Source of the DNA: Bartonella sp. TP
GTDB taxonomy: Bacteria; Pseudomonadota; Alphaproteobacteria; Rhizobiales; Rhizobiaceae
Assembly (NCBI RefSeq): GCF_030406085.1
Contig: NZ_CP129002.1
Coordinates: 186,001-250,000 of the forward strand
Direction: 5' to 3'
DNA length: 64,000 nucleotides
In this document: positions 49,522 through 59,306 of the stretch, piece by piece
Position numbering within the stretch: the first letter of the stretch is position 1
How the letters are laid out: each line of letters begins with the position of its first letter
Translations under genes and position numbers: made by a program
The notes under the pieces: model-generated
Told to the model about the DNA's origin: nothing
The model's database searches: none
Seen by the model: only the letters and a program-made list of their open reading frames with translations

Positions 49522-50142
49522 TTAACAATCTTTTATGGGAGAAAACGTAAATCTATGTATATTTTTTATAGCATTAACATTATGCAAAGCCTCTCTATGT
49601 TGCTTTGTAGCATATCCTACATGCTTTTCAAAACCAAAAGCCGGATACGCTTTTCCTATCTCTAACAACATGCGATCGCGCGTCACTTTGGCAATTATCG
49701 ACGCAGCTGCTATAGATAAACTAGTTTGATCTCCTTTTATTACCGGTCTTTGCTCTATAGTAAGATAAGGCAGTTTGTCTATGCCATCTATAATAACATA
49801 GTCCGGCTCGGCATTTAAAGCTCGCACTGCTTTAGCCATAGCTTGCAGCGAGGCCTGCCTAATATTAATTTTATCAATATTTCGTGCACAAAGGCTAGCT
49901 ATGGCCACACTCTTTGCTTGTTTTATAATCAAATTATAGAGCTTATACCGCTGAATTGCGGTTAATTTTTTTGAATCATTGATATTTAAGGGAATAGCTT
50001 TTGCATCCAAAATAACTGCCGCGGCTACTACTGGACCAGCTAAACAACCACGGCCAACCTCATCTACTCCTACAACATTTTGATATCCTAATGAATGTAA
50101 TTGCTTTTCTATATCAAAGTCTGGTTTGTTACTACACAGCAT
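49522..50142 (-). CDS. rnhB: Ribonuclease HII
   Basis: RNase HII cuts at ribonucleotides in DNA. The 206-residue protein has the catalytic D and E in VGVDEVGRGCLAGPVV, the Asp in VIIDGIDKLPY, and a fourth in VTRDRM. ATG 50142 shares its A with the glyS stop (TGATG), a strong sign of coupled translation; a TTG codon directly before is the alternative. Confidence 0.96.
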   Translation of the reverse strand: MLCSNKPDFDIEKQLHSLGYQNVVGVDEVGRGCLAGPVVAAAVILDAKAIPLNINDSKKLTAIQRYKLYNLIIKQAKSVAIASLCARNIDKINIRQASLQAMAKAVRALNAEPDYVIIDGIDKLPYLTIEQRPVIKGDQTSLSIAAASIIAKVTRDRMLLEIGKAYPAFGFEKHVGYATKQHREALHNVNAIKNIHRFTFSPIKDC

Positions 50143-52310
50143 CAATAAATTATTTTCGAAAAATCAGCTAATTGCTTAGCACTCCCCAAAACAGCCTCTA
50201 GCAACGCTAAGCGATTTAATTTTATAGCCTCCATTTTATCTTCAACTAGCAAATTATTAAAAAAATCTTCTATCGGTTCGCTTAATAAAGCTAAAGCCTC
50301 AAAAGCCCCACTAAAATCGCCGATATGTAGATCCATTAACAATTTTTTTTGTACAATTTGCAATTTTTCAAAAAGATATTTTTCTTCTTTTTCGCGTAGC
50401 AGTTCAACATTTATTTTGGAGGCTACCCCAGTTATATTTGTTAAAATATTAGCTACCCTTTTTATAGCCGCATAAAAATTTTTGCCAATATCTTTATCTA
50501 AAAAAACTATCAATGCTTCAATTTTTCTAGCCATAGCAAGTAGATTATCTTCTTTATTAACCATAACGGCATCTATGACACTAAACTTTGCCCCTTCACT
50601 TTGCACATAGCCTTTAAATCGCTCAACAATAAACTCCAATAAATCAGGCGAAATAACCTGCTGTGGTATTTGCAATTGGTGTAAGAATAATTTTTCACTA
50701 TACTCCAATATGGGCAATAAAAAAATATTTTCTGATCGACTAAGTACTAATCTAACTACCCCTAAGGCGGCGCGGCGCAGCGCAAAAGGATCTCTAGACC
50801 CCGTTGGCTTCTCATTTATAAGCCAAAATCCTACCAAGCTATCTATTTTGTCGGCTAAAGCCAGGGAAACACTTAAAGCAGACTTCGGCACTTTATCTTT
50901 TTGCCCTTGTGGCTTATAATGCTCTTCTATAGTCGCAGCAACTTCCGCGGTTTCGCCCTGTGCTATAGCATACTCACGCCCTATATAACCTTGTAAAGCT
51001 GGAAATTCAGGCACCATATAGGTAACTAAATCTGCTTTTGCCAAACTTGCTGCCCTAGACACAGAAGCCAAATCGTCAATAAATAGCTTAGAGGCAATAA
51101 AAAGACTCAACTGCACTAACCGTTCAACCCTTTGACCTTGCGTGCCTAGCTGCTTATAAAAAACTATACCTTCCTCTACAATTACAGCCATCCTTTGGTC
51201 CAAAGGTTTTTGCAAATCTAATACTAACGGCGCATATTTATCCTGATCGCCTAAAGTACCAACTAAAAGCGTGTCTTCTAAATCCTTAGTAAAAAAATAC
51301 TCGGCATCACTAAGCCTAGCATGTACTACCTTTTCATTGCCTTTAATTATCAAATCCCCGCCATCAGAAGTTTGGATATTAGCGCAAATTATAAAATAAT
51401 TAGCTAATTCCGATGCCTCATGAGCATTTTTTGTAACAAAGCATTTCTGATTTTCACGTATAGTAGTCTGTATAATTTTCTGCGGCATAGCAAGAAATTT
51501 TTTATTAAACTGTCCCAACATTACAACTGGAAATTCTACTAAATTTGCTACCTCATCTAACAAAGGCTCGTCTTCTAATAATTGCAAACCGTTAGCAAAA
51601 CATAGGTTTTCAGCGTCAGATTTTATAATATTCTTACGCCTTACAACATCTAAAATAACATAGCCACGCTCTAGCTTACTTTGATAGTCGGCAAAATCTC
51701 TAACTTGTATTGGCTGCCCGTTAGACATAAAACGATGGCCGAAACTATAATTATTCGACTGCAGTCCATCAATCTCAAACGGCACAACCTGACAGCCATC
51801 AACTTCACTGGTTAATATACACAAAATATTTTGCAATGGGCGTACCCAGCGCAGCGACTGCATACATAGCGAAGAAGCGCCCCAACGCATAGATTTAGGC
51901 CAATTAAACTGCTTTATAATATTAGGCATTATTTGCGACAGAATTTCCAACGCACTACGCCCAACTTGCTCATAAGAAGCAAAATAAAAATCTCCCTTAC
52001 CGGGGATAGAAACTATTTTAGCTTCTGAAATATCACTCAATCCAGCAGAACGTAAAAAACCCAATTTAGCATTATCTGGGGCATTAACATTTGGACCTTT
52101 TTTTTCAACAATTTTTGCAACAGAGCTTTCGCTTAACCCGCGTAAATCTAGGCATAGCCTACGTGGCGTCCAATAGACTACAGCCGCCGCGTAATTCAAG
52201 CCATGCTCTACCACGGCATCAGTTACTAATTTTTTTAGGTTTTCTGCGGCACCAGCCTGCATAGACGCTGGAATTTCCTCGCCAAATAATTCTAATAGCA
52301 AATCAGCCAT
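50142..52310 (-). CDS. glyS: Glycyl-tRNA synthetase beta subunit
   Basis: GlyS is the large subunit of the alpha2beta2 glycyl-tRNA synthetase. The 722-residue product starts ADLLLELFGEEIPA, has a conserved HD-domain-like middle (LADKIDSLVGFW, then PTGSRDPFALRRAALG) and an anticodon-binding C-terminus. It follows glyQ by 8 bases and keeps the full family length. No glycine riboswitch or T-box is present. Confidence 0.97.
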   Translation of the reverse strand: MADLLLELFGEEIPASMQAGAAENLKKLVTDAVVEHGLNYAAAVVYWTPRRLCLDLRGLSESSVAKIVEKKGPNVNAPDNAKLGFLRSAGLSDISEAKIVSIPGKGDFYFASYEQVGRSALEILSQIMPNIIKQFNWPKSMRWGASSLCMQSLRWVRPLQNILCILTSEVDGCQVVPFEIDGLQSNNYSFGHRFMSNGQPIQVRDFADYQSKLERGYVILDVVRRKNIIKSDAENLCFANGLQLLEDEPLLDEVANLVEFPVVMLGQFNKKFLAMPQKIIQTTIRENQKCFVTKNAHEASELANYFIICANIQTSDGGDLIIKGNEKVVHARLSDAEYFFTKDLEDTLLVGTLGDQDKYAPLVLDLQKPLDQRMAVIVEEGIVFYKQLGTQGQRVERLVQLSLFIASKLFIDDLASVSRAASLAKADLVTYMVPEFPALQGYIGREYAIAQGETAEVAATIEEHYKPQGQKDKVPKSALSVSLALADKIDSLVGFWLINEKPTGSRDPFALRRAALGVVRLVLSRSENIFLLPILEYSEKLFLHQLQIPQQVISPDLLEFIVERFKGYVQSEGAKFSVIDAVMVNKEDNLLAMARKIEALIVFLDKDIGKNFYAAIKRVANILTNITGVASKINVELLREKEEKYLFEKLQIVQKKLLMDLHIGDFSGAFEALALLSEPIEDFFNNLLVEDKMEAIKLNRLALLEAVLGSAKQLADFSKIIY

Positions 52311-52318
52311 GTAATCCT

Positions 52319-53245
52319 CTATCTATAATTTTTTGGCTCTTCTTCGCCACTAAATGTTGTGCGCAAAAAAGCCTCACCACATTGCTGCGCTAGTGCTCGT
52401 AACTCTAAAATATAATCTTGCCTAGCCGAAACGGAAATAGCCCCACGCGCTTGTAAAAGATTAAATAAATGGCTTGCTTTTACACATTGCTCATAAGCAG
52501 GAAAAACGCATTCAACAGAGCCTGGCCGGCGTTTCAATATGGCCACACACTCCGCCTTAGCATCCTCGAAATGCCGTCTTAACATCTCTACATTAGCTAA
52601 TTCAAAATTATATATAGAATGGCCTTTTTCGGCCTGTAAAAAAATATCACCATAAGTCAATTTACGTGCACCTTCTGCACCGTTATAATTTATATCATAA
52701 ACATTATTTACAGCTTGTATATACATGGCCAATCGTTCTAAACCATAAGTAATTTCTCCAGTTACTGGAGCACACTCAATTCCGCAAACCTGCTGAAAAT
52801 AAGTAAACTGCGAAACCTCCATACCGTCGCACCAACACTCCCAACCCAAGCCCCAAGCCCCCAGGCTTGGACTTTCCCAATCATCCTCAACAAATCTTAT
52901 ATCATGCATATCGGTAGAAATACCTATAGCAGCCAAAGAGCCCAAATAAAGCTCTTGCATATTTTTCGGAGAGGGCTTAAGCATTACTTGAAACTGGTAA
53001 TAATGTTGTAGCCTATTCGGATTTTCCCCATAGCGGCCATCAGCGGGGCGGCGACAAGCTTGCGCATAGGCAACAGCCCAAGGCTTGGGGCCTAAAGCAC
53101 GCAAAACCGTCGATGGATGAAAAGTCCCAGCTCCCATTTCCATATCGTAAGGCTGCAATATAGCGCAGCCTTGGCTAGCCCAATAATTTTGCAACGCCAT
53201 AATTAATCCCTGAAAAGATTTTTTAGGATTCAAATAATCTAGCAA
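52319..53245 (-). CDS. glyQ: Glycyl-tRNA synthetase alpha subunit
   Basis: GlyQ is the catalytic subunit that charges glycine. The 308-residue product has [32 protein letters not shown] and [33 protein letters not shown], the usual strongly conserved parts. The frame begins with TTG at 53245, supported by AAGG five bases upstream; the first ATG (53200) would cut conserved residues. Confidence 0.97.
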   Translation of the reverse strand: MLDYLNPKKSFQGLIMALQNYWASQGCAILQPYDMEMGAGTFHPSTVLRALGPKPWAVAYAQACRRPADGRYGENPNRLQHYYQFQVMLKPSPKNMQELYLGSLAAIGISTDMHDIRFVEDDWESPSLGAWGLGWECWCDGMEVSQFTYFQQVCGIECAPVTGEITYGLERLAMYIQAVNNVYDINYNGAEGARKLTYGDIFLQAEKGHSIYNFELANVEMLRRHFEDAKAECVAILKRRPGSVECVFPAYEQCVKASHLFNLLQARGAISVSARQDYILELRALAQQCGEAFLRTTFSGEEEPKNYR

Positions 53246-53298
53246 TTTAACCTTAGCCTTTCTACAGCCCCATTATTATCTTAACTAAAATTGCGCCA

Positions 53299-55077
53299 TC
53301 ATATAGGCGAAGCCACTAGGCCTTGTTTCAATTTTACTTTTAACTTTTCTATGTCAGCCTCATCTTTAGTAGAATCTATAGCGTGCCTCCATTCATAAAC
53401 CGCCCGCTGCTTTTGTCCAACCTTCCAATAAACATCTCCCAGATGCTCCAAAGCTTCACTTTCAAACGGACAAAGCTCAACAGCCTTTTGCAAATATATC
53501 AAACTCTTGCTATAATCTGCAATAAGGTAATACGCCCATCCTAAAGAATCTAAAATGTAACCATTATTCTTATCCAATGAATTAGCCTTTAGCAAGAGCG
53601 AAAGTGCTTTAGGTAACTGCATATTATTTTGTAGCAAAACATAGCCATAATAATTCAACAATTCTGCATTGTCTGGCGCTAGAGAAACCGCCATATCGAA
53701 ATATCTAACCGCTTTATCCAATTTTCCTAAATGAGAAAAAATTATACCAGCTTGATAATATATCGACCAATTAGTACGCGTTTGCTTATTATTTATAAAC
53801 GACTCTATAATATCGCCTGCTTTTTTAGAATTGCCGACCCAAGAATAAATATCTGCCAGCATATAAGTAGCTAAAAAAAAGCTTTGCTCCGCTGCAGCTG
53901 TTTGTTCACGCAATCCCCATAAAAGGCTCAAAGCTGTCTTCGGTTTACCTAAATTTTTCCACAATAACGCTTCTTCTAATCTACTTGCAGTGTAATATAC
54001 CGACTGTGGTTTTATCTGCCTATAAAGATCTTGATGCTGCTTGAGCGCTTCTTGCGCAATAAGCCCAGCATATTGAAACTTAACCGCAATATTATTTGAG
54101 CACAAAAAATAAGCAAAACTAGCATATAGTCTATCAGCGCCTGCCAATTTTAAATAATTAGTAAAAGAGCTTATATTAGCGAGACCAATTGCTACACCAC
54201 AAAGCGCGCCTTGGCCGTTTTTTTTATAACCAGCAAAAATATCATCCAAGATAAAGTTTTTGTTATGAACCCTTATGGCAACTTGCTCTAAAACAAGGTC
54301 ATCTACATATAATTCGTTAGCTTGTGCTAATAATTGCTTAATAGCACTATATTCCCTTTGCCTTTGCAGCAAATCTACATAATTTATTACAAGAATTCTG
54401 TAAAAATTTATATCCTCAAGGGAGGATTTATAATTTACTAAGGCCTGCTTAAAGTACAAAATTGCCTGTTTTGGATTTTTAGCTTCCATCAATAATGCCA
54501 TATGGAAAAATAAAAAAGGACGGAATAATTGCCGTAATTTTTCTGGCATTTCTGAGGTCAAGGTCGAAGATAAGAGCTTTTTTTTACTATCCTTACCAGT
54601 AAATGTAGGCTGAACAAGTATCTGTACAGCAGCATCCACCTGCCCTACCCCATATAGGGCCCAAGCTTTTAAAACAAGCACCGCTAAATTGTCTACCAAA
54701 GACCATTCAGGATTTTCTGCTAAGGATGAGATTGATTTCAAATCGCCCTTTTTGAATTTTGCTACTATATTTAAAATTGCACTCATCGGCAATTGTTGAG
54801 CAGAAGGCAATTGCTCATTAAGCAATATTGCTTTTTCTACTGAACCATGAAAAAGATAAGCTAAAAACAGCTTTTGCTTTATCAAAATATTATTGGGCGA
54901 GGCTTTAAGCGCCCGTTGCAAATAAACAACGGCATTTGTATTGTCTCCTTGCTTCAACGCTACATCACCAGAGAGATATGCACCATAACCCTCATAATTA
55001 TGGGAAACAGCCACAACGGGACTTAAGGCAGCTAAAACTATATAAAAAATGGCTGCAATAAAAGCAAAATTGCGCAT
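53299..55077 (-). CDS. Tetratricopeptide repeat protein, exported
   Basis: The 592-residue protein begins with a signal peptide or anchor (1-25) and has several TPR units, near 30-60 (YGAYLSGDVALKQGDNTNAV), 440-475 and 500-540 (AYYLIADYSKSLIYLQKAVELCP). It resembles the large periplasmic TPR proteins found near ispE/ispB in Rhizobiales. A scaffold or lipoprotein-like role is a guess. It begins directly after the ispB stop, so they are coupled, and is 53 bases before glyQ. Confidence 0.88.
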   Translation of the reverse strand: MRNFAFIAAIFYIVLAALSPVVAVSHNYEGYGAYLSGDVALKQGDNTNAVVYLQRALKASPNNILIKQKLFLAYLFHGSVEKAILLNEQLPSAQQLPMSAILNIVAKFKKGDLKSISSLAENPEWSLVDNLAVLVLKAWALYGVGQVDAAVQILVQPTFTGKDSKKKLLSSTLTSEMPEKLRQLFRPFLFFHMALLMEAKNPKQAILYFKQALVNYKSSLEDINFYRILVINYVDLLQRQREYSAIKQLLAQANELYVDDLVLEQVAIRVHNKNFILDDIFAGYKKNGQGALCGVAIGLANISSFTNYLKLAGADRLYASFAYFLCSNNIAVKFQYAGLIAQEALKQHQDLYRQIKPQSVYYTASRLEEALLWKNLGKPKTALSLLWGLREQTAAAEQSFFLATYMLADIYSWVGNSKKAGDIIESFINNKQTRTNWSIYYQAGIIFSHLGKLDKAVRYFDMAVSLAPDNAELLNYYGYVLLQNNMQLPKALSLLLKANSLDKNNGYILDSLGWAYYLIADYSKSLIYLQKAVELCPFESEALEHLGDVYWKVGQKQRAVYEWRHAIDSTKDEADIEKLKVKLKQGLVASPI

Positions 55078-56112
55078 TTAGGTTACCCGCATTATACAAA
55101 AATCTACAATATTCAAAAGAGCTTCACGAATATCTTGGTCCATTACTGGCTTTACGCTTTGCAAAGCTATACAAGCTTGCTTTCCATACTCCTTAGCATA
55201 AGCAATAGAGCGCTCTAACGCATTAGATTTTTTCAACAACCTTATAGCTTCTTGCAAATCTTCTTCGCTATTCTTACCCTCACACATAGCATTGTACCAA
55301 AATAGGCGTTCGTTAGCATCGCTTTTTTCTAAGCACAAAATAACGGGCAAGGTAATTTTGCCATCGCGAAAATCATCCCCAATATTTTTACCTAAATCAT
55401 CAGCATTACCGTTATAATCTAAAATATCATCCACTAGCTGAAAAGCTATACCTAATTTTTGGCCATAGATTTTCATAGCCTCTATTGCCACATCGTCACA
55501 GCCAGCGATAATTGCCCCGACACTAGTAGCTGCAGCAAAAAGCTCCGCAGTTTTGGAATTAATGATAGTAAAATATTCTTCTTCGGATATCTCAGGGCTT
55601 TTGGATGAAGCTAGCTGCATAACCTCACCTTCGGCTATAACACAAGCAGCCTTTGAAAGCACTTGCAAAGCCTCTAATGAACCAACATCTACCATAAGCC
55701 CAAAGGCTTGACCCAAAAGGAAATCACCAACTAAAATACTAGCTTGATTGCCCCAAACTTTACGTGCTGTCGCGCGCCCACGGCGCATATCGCTATTATC
55801 CACCACATCATCATGCAGCAAAGTAGCAGTGTGCATAAATTCTACCGCAGTAGCTAATTTACTGTGCGCATATTTATCGCTAGTCGGCAAAGACGGATAG
55901 CCAAACATACGAGCGCTAGCTATAGTAAGCATAGGTCTGAGCCTTTTTCCGCCTGAATTCACCAAATAATTGGAAATCTGTGGTATCAAATCCGTACGCG
56001 CCGACGCCATATTCAATATCAGCCTATTAACTTCGGCCATATCAGCCTGCGTAAGCCTAATAAGCGCCTCTAAAGAAGAAGGTTTATTATTCTTGCTAAC
56101 TCCTCTAGGCAA
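55078..56112 (-). CDS. ispB: Trans-polyprenyl diphosphate synthase (octaprenyl/decaprenyl)
   Basis: IspB lengthens farnesyl diphosphate to the ubiquinone tail. The 344-residue product has the two Asp motifs: LLHDDVVDNSDMRRG and FQLVDDILDY. The residue pattern just before the first Asp motif (AVEFMHTATLLHDD) fits a long-chain product. The frame begins with TTG at 56112 with GGGA upstream; an ATG at 56040 is the alternative. It is the first gene of the long minus-strand operon and supplies UbiA. Confidence 0.94.
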   Translation of the reverse strand: MPRGVSKNNKPSSLEALIRLTQADMAEVNRLILNMASARTDLIPQISNYLVNSGGKRLRPMLTIASARMFGYPSLPTSDKYAHSKLATAVEFMHTATLLHDDVVDNSDMRRGRATARKVWGNQASILVGDFLLGQAFGLMVDVGSLEALQVLSKAACVIAEGEVMQLASSKSPEISEEEYFTIINSKTAELFAAATSVGAIIAGCDDVAIEAMKIYGQKLGIAFQLVDDILDYNGNADDLGKNIGDDFRDGKITLPVILCLEKSDANERLFWYNAMCEGKNSEEDLQEAIRLLKKSNALERSIAYAKEYGKQACIALQSVKPVMDQDIREALLNIVDFCIMRVT

Positions 56113-56218
56113 TGCTAAAATCCCTATAAATAATATTTATGACAAAATAAACTATATCGAAAACTTAACCCAGCAAATAATATAAAGCAACTATCTATTT
56201 TTATAAAAATAATTAAAT

Positions 56219-57034
56219 ATGCCCTCAGCCAATAATTATAGTAAAACTATAATAAATTCCGAAAGCACTATAGATGCCTTTTTTCGCGGTAAGTTTTATT
56301 TAATTCAGCCTAAAAAAACTGCCCACCGAGTAGGAATGGACGCGCTTTTATTAGCAAGCTGTGTTCCAAAAAATTTCACAGGAAAAGTAGCAGATTTTGG
56401 CAGCGGATGTGGAGGCGCGGGGCTAGCTGTCATTGCTCGCTTAAGATTGGCTTATGTCACTTTAGTCGAAAACGCTCCCGAGATGATTTATTATGCAATA
56501 CAAACAATAAATTATCCAAAAAACAAACATTTAGCAGAGCGCATAAAATTAATAAATCTAGATTTGAATGCTGCAGGCGCTACCCGCAACTCTGCTGGCC
56601 TGACTGACAATAATTTTGATTTTGTTATTATGAACCCACCATTCAACCAGCAAAACAGCCAGGCTAGCCTATATAATTTAAAGGCCCATGCTCATGTCCA
56701 AACAACTAATTTATTTGAGAAATGGCTTATAGCCGCGGCCGCTTGTTTAAAAGCAAAGGGGCGCCTTGCTATAATAGCTAAACCTGAATCTTTAGCCAGC
56801 ATCCTAAAGGCTATGGATAAACGCTATGGCGCTATAGAAATTATACCCATACATCCATTTAGTGGACTACCAGCCATACGCATCTTAATTATCGCCACAA
56901 AAGGATTAGCTACACCGCTTGTTATACGGCCAGCGCTAAGCATACGATACAGAAAATATCCTATGAATAAGTCACAAATTACTGCAGAAATGAATAATAT
57001 AAGCAACGGCTTGTGCTCAATTTATGATATATAA
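56219..57034 (+). CDS. TrmN6-type methyltransferase
   Basis: This 271-residue AdoMet enzyme has motif I DFGSGCGGAGLA (59-70) and catalytic NPPF at 139-142, typical of N6-adenine RNA methyltransferases such as TrmN6 (tRNA A37). The C-terminal part ends with a lysine/arginine-rich tail (VIRPALSIRYRKYP). Substrate is inferred from family. It is divergent from ispB with 106 bases between starts and lies 62 bases before sppA, as I recall from other Rhizobiales. Confidence 0.85.
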   Translation: MPSANNYSKTIINSESTIDAFFRGKFYLIQPKKTAHRVGMDALLLASCVPKNFTGKVADFGSGCGGAGLAVIARLRLAYVTLVENAPEMIYYAIQTINYPKNKHLAERIKLINLDLNAAGATRNSAGLTDNNFDFVIMNPPFNQQNSQASLYNLKAHAHVQTTNLFEKWLIAAAACLKAKGRLAIIAKPESLASILKAMDKRYGAIEIIPIHPFSGLPAIRILIIATKGLATPLVIRPALSIRYRKYPMNKSQITAEMNNISNGLCSIYDI

Positions 57035-57039
57035 AGCTA

Positions 57040-57067
57040 TTGCATTTTAACTAGAATCAATTATCAT
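57040..57067 (+). promoter_or_regulatory. Candidate sppA promoter with a GANTC site in the spacer
   Basis: TTGCAT at 57040-57045 and TATCAT at 57062-57067 are 16 bases apart. GAATC at 57054-57058, a CcrM methylation target, lies between them. The sppA ATG is 29 bases after the -10. Confidence 0.4.
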
Positions 57068-57096
57068 TCCACACATTCATAGATAAGGCGTAATTA

Positions 57097-57936
57097 ATGT
57101 TGAATGTTATTAAAAAAATCATACCAAGCAAGTTTAGAAGTAAACGCATAGAAATACCAGCAATTCGCCTATATGGCGTTATAGCTGCAAATAAAAGCCC
57201 CTTATCAACTAATCTGTCGCTAGAAAAATGTGCCACTATGATAGAAAAAGCTTTTTCTTATAACAACAGTTCGTGTGTGGTAATATTGATAAATTCACCA
57301 GGCGGTTCTCCAGTACAATCACATTTGATATTTAAACGATTACGCCGACTGGCCGAAGAAAAGAAAAAAACCATTTTAATGTTTGTTGAAGACGCTGCTG
57401 CTTCTGGGGGCTATATGATAGCCTGCGCTGGCGACGAAATTTATGCAGATGAGTGCTCAATAATTGGCTCCATAGGAGTTGTATCTGCATCTTTTGGCTT
57501 TGTAGACTTGATTAAAAAGCTTGGCGTAGAACGCCGCATATATAAAGCTGGAAAAAATAAAGTGAGCTTGGATCCATTTTTACCCGAGCAAGAGTCAGAT
57601 GTATCCTATTTAAAAACATTGCAGCTAGAGGTGCACCAACATTTCATTGATCTAGTTCGCAAACGCCGCGGCAATAAACTTGTCGAAAATGATGAGTTAT
57701 TTACTGGCCTATTTTGGACAGGTACAAAAGCACAAGAATTAGGGCTGATTGACGGCATAGGAGAAGTTTCTACGATTATCAAACAACGTTACGGCGAAGC
57801 TGCTTGCTTGAAATTAATTACCCCCCCTAAGAATTTTTTAGGCCGTAATTTAAATTTACAAATTTTATCAGAAATAACAAGTTTATTGCGTAATAAAATT
57901 ACCGAGAATACGCTGTGGACACGCCTTGGTTTGTAA
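57097..57936 (+). CDS. sppA: Signal peptide peptidase SppA-like (S49)
   Basis: The 279-residue protein cuts remnant signal peptides at the inner membrane. The nucleophile is S103 in AAASGGYMIAC and the general base is a Lys in the AGKNK segment (151-155). INSPGGSP (66-72) and GSIGVVS are further family marks. It is the short SohB/single-domain type, with no strong N-terminal membrane helix visible. Its stop overlaps the ispE start by 11 bases. Confidence 0.93.
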   Translation: MLNVIKKIIPSKFRSKRIEIPAIRLYGVIAANKSPLSTNLSLEKCATMIEKAFSYNNSSCVVILINSPGGSPVQSHLIFKRLRRLAEEKKKTILMFVEDAAASGGYMIACAGDEIYADECSIIGSIGVVSASFGFVDLIKKLGVERRIYKAGKNKVSLDPFLPEQESDVSYLKTLQLEVHQHFIDLVRKRRGNKLVENDELFTGLFWTGTKAQELGLIDGIGEVSTIIKQRYGEAACLKLITPPKNFLGRNLNLQILSEITSLLRNKITENTLWTRLGL

Positions 57937-58819
57937 CACTAAACAAAACACCCTGTACACGCCAATAAAAATTAATCTAGCCTTACATGTAATAGGATTA
58001 TTAGAAAATAACTACCATGAATTAGAAAGCCTTGTTGTATTTTCCCTTTGCGGCGATAAAATAAGTATAGAAGAGGCAAAAGAGGATGCTTTTCATATTA
58101 CAGGCCCCTTTGCCACGCAGCTAAATAATGAAAACAGCAACTTAATTTTAAAGGCGCGCGATAAGCTGCGAAATTTGGCAACAAGTCAAAACGCTAATTG
58201 CGTCCCCGTAGCCATTAATTTACAAAAAGAATTACCTGTAGCATCTGGATTAGGAGGCGGATCAGGAGACGCCGCCGTCACTCTGATATTGCTAAATAAT
58301 CTATGGAATTTAAAGCTAACCGAAGCAAAGCTTTTTAAGCTTGCAGCTGAATTAAGCGCAGATGTCCCCGCCTGCTTACATTATTTATTGCACAAAAAAG
58401 CACTTTATATGTCTGGGCTAGGCGATAAGCTAGCTATTATAGAGCATATGCCAAATTTTTTCTTATTGCTAGTTAATGATCTAGAGCCTTTAAGCACAAA
58501 AAGCATATTTGACAATTTAAATAATAAAAATAATAAAAATCTAGATAAACAATATCAATTTGCTACTTTATCAGATTTATTAAATTATTTAACACAAACT
58601 AGAAACGATCTATATCCAAGCGCTATAAAATTTAAACCAAACATTGTAGAAATACATAAGAAAGTTGAAGAAACCGGGGCAATATTTACAACTATGTCTG
58701 GCTCTGGCGCTACTATAGTTGGAGTTTTTGAAACGCAATATCAAGCAAACTTGGCTGCTATTTCAATACGCAAAAGCTTTCCAACTTGGTTTATTAAACT
58801 AATTGACTGCTCTGTTTGA
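57926..58819 (+). CDS. ispE: 4-diphosphocytidyl-2-C-methyl-D-erythritol kinase
   Basis: IspE phosphorylates CDP-ME, the fourth step of the MEP pathway. The 297-residue product is a GHMP kinase with YTPIKINLALHV (10-22), the ATP loop PVASGLGGGSGDAA (104-117) and C-terminal MSGSGATIVGVF. It starts with TTG at 57926 inside the sppA end, with GGA 6 bases ahead; there is no ATG near. The 3' end overlaps the convergent atpF by 26 bases. Confidence 0.94.
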   Translation: MVCNTKQNTLYTPIKINLALHVIGLLENNYHELESLVVFSLCGDKISIEEAKEDAFHITGPFATQLNNENSNLILKARDKLRNLATSQNANCVPVAINLQKELPVASGLGGGSGDAAVTLILLNNLWNLKLTEAKLFKLAAELSADVPACLHYLLHKKALYMSGLGDKLAIIEHMPNFFLLLVNDLEPLSTKSIFDNLNNKNNKNLDKQYQFATLSDLLNYLTQTRNDLYPSAIKFKPNIVEIHKKVEETGAIFTTMSGSGATIVGVFETQYQANLAAISIRKSFPTWFIKLIDCSV

Positions 58820-59306
58820 GTTCCTCTAATCCAGCATCAAACAATTCTTGACGTTTTTTTTCTGTCATAACGTTGCTTAGAAAATTCTTGGATAGATTCG
58901 CTGAAATGTCTATAGCTTTTTGCTTAACTTCCTTTAGCGCTTCTTCTTCAGCTAAACTTATTTTTTCTTCAGCTAGCTTAGTTCTTTGGGCCAAATATTT
59001 TTGACTAGCCTGACGCATATCGCTACTAATCTGCTTAGCTTCTCGCTTGGCTGCAGCAACAATTTCTTTGGCTTTGAGCTCAGCATCTTGTCGTTGTTGC
59101 TGATATTCAGAAAGTAACTGCTGTGCCTCTTCTTTTAATCGCCTGGCCTCATTCAATTCTGCTGCAATATCTTGCGCACGCTTGTCTAATTTAGCCGTAA
59201 TTATACTGGGTACTTTTAAAAAGCACAATATAATTAAAAAAATTATTAAGGCAACAAGAGCCCAAAAAGCATCGGTACCAATTATTAAATTACTATGCTC
59301 TGTCAT
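58794..59306 (-). CDS. atpF: ATP synthase Fo subunit b
   Basis: The b subunit forms the peripheral stalk between Fo and F1. The 170-residue protein has an N-terminal membrane segment (about 9-28) and then a long charged coiled coil (about 35-165). It overlaps b' by 4 bases (ATGA). The paired b and b' arrangement is typical of alphaproteobacteria and phototrophs. It is the last gene of this Fo operon; the F1 genes are not in the window. Confidence 0.94.
   Translation of the reverse strand: MTEHSNLIIGTDAFWALVALIIFLIILCFLKVPSIITAKLDKRAQDIAAELNEARRLKEEAQQLLSEYQQQRQDAELKAKEIVAAAKREAKQISSDMRQASQKYLAQRTKLAEEKISLAEEEALKEVKQKAIDISANLSKNFLSNVMTEKKRQELFDAGLEELKQSSQLV

Noticed and set aside
50142-53298. 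Glycine riboswitch or T-box before glyQS
   Set aside because: The gap before glyQ is 53 bases and holds no paired structure or conserved core.
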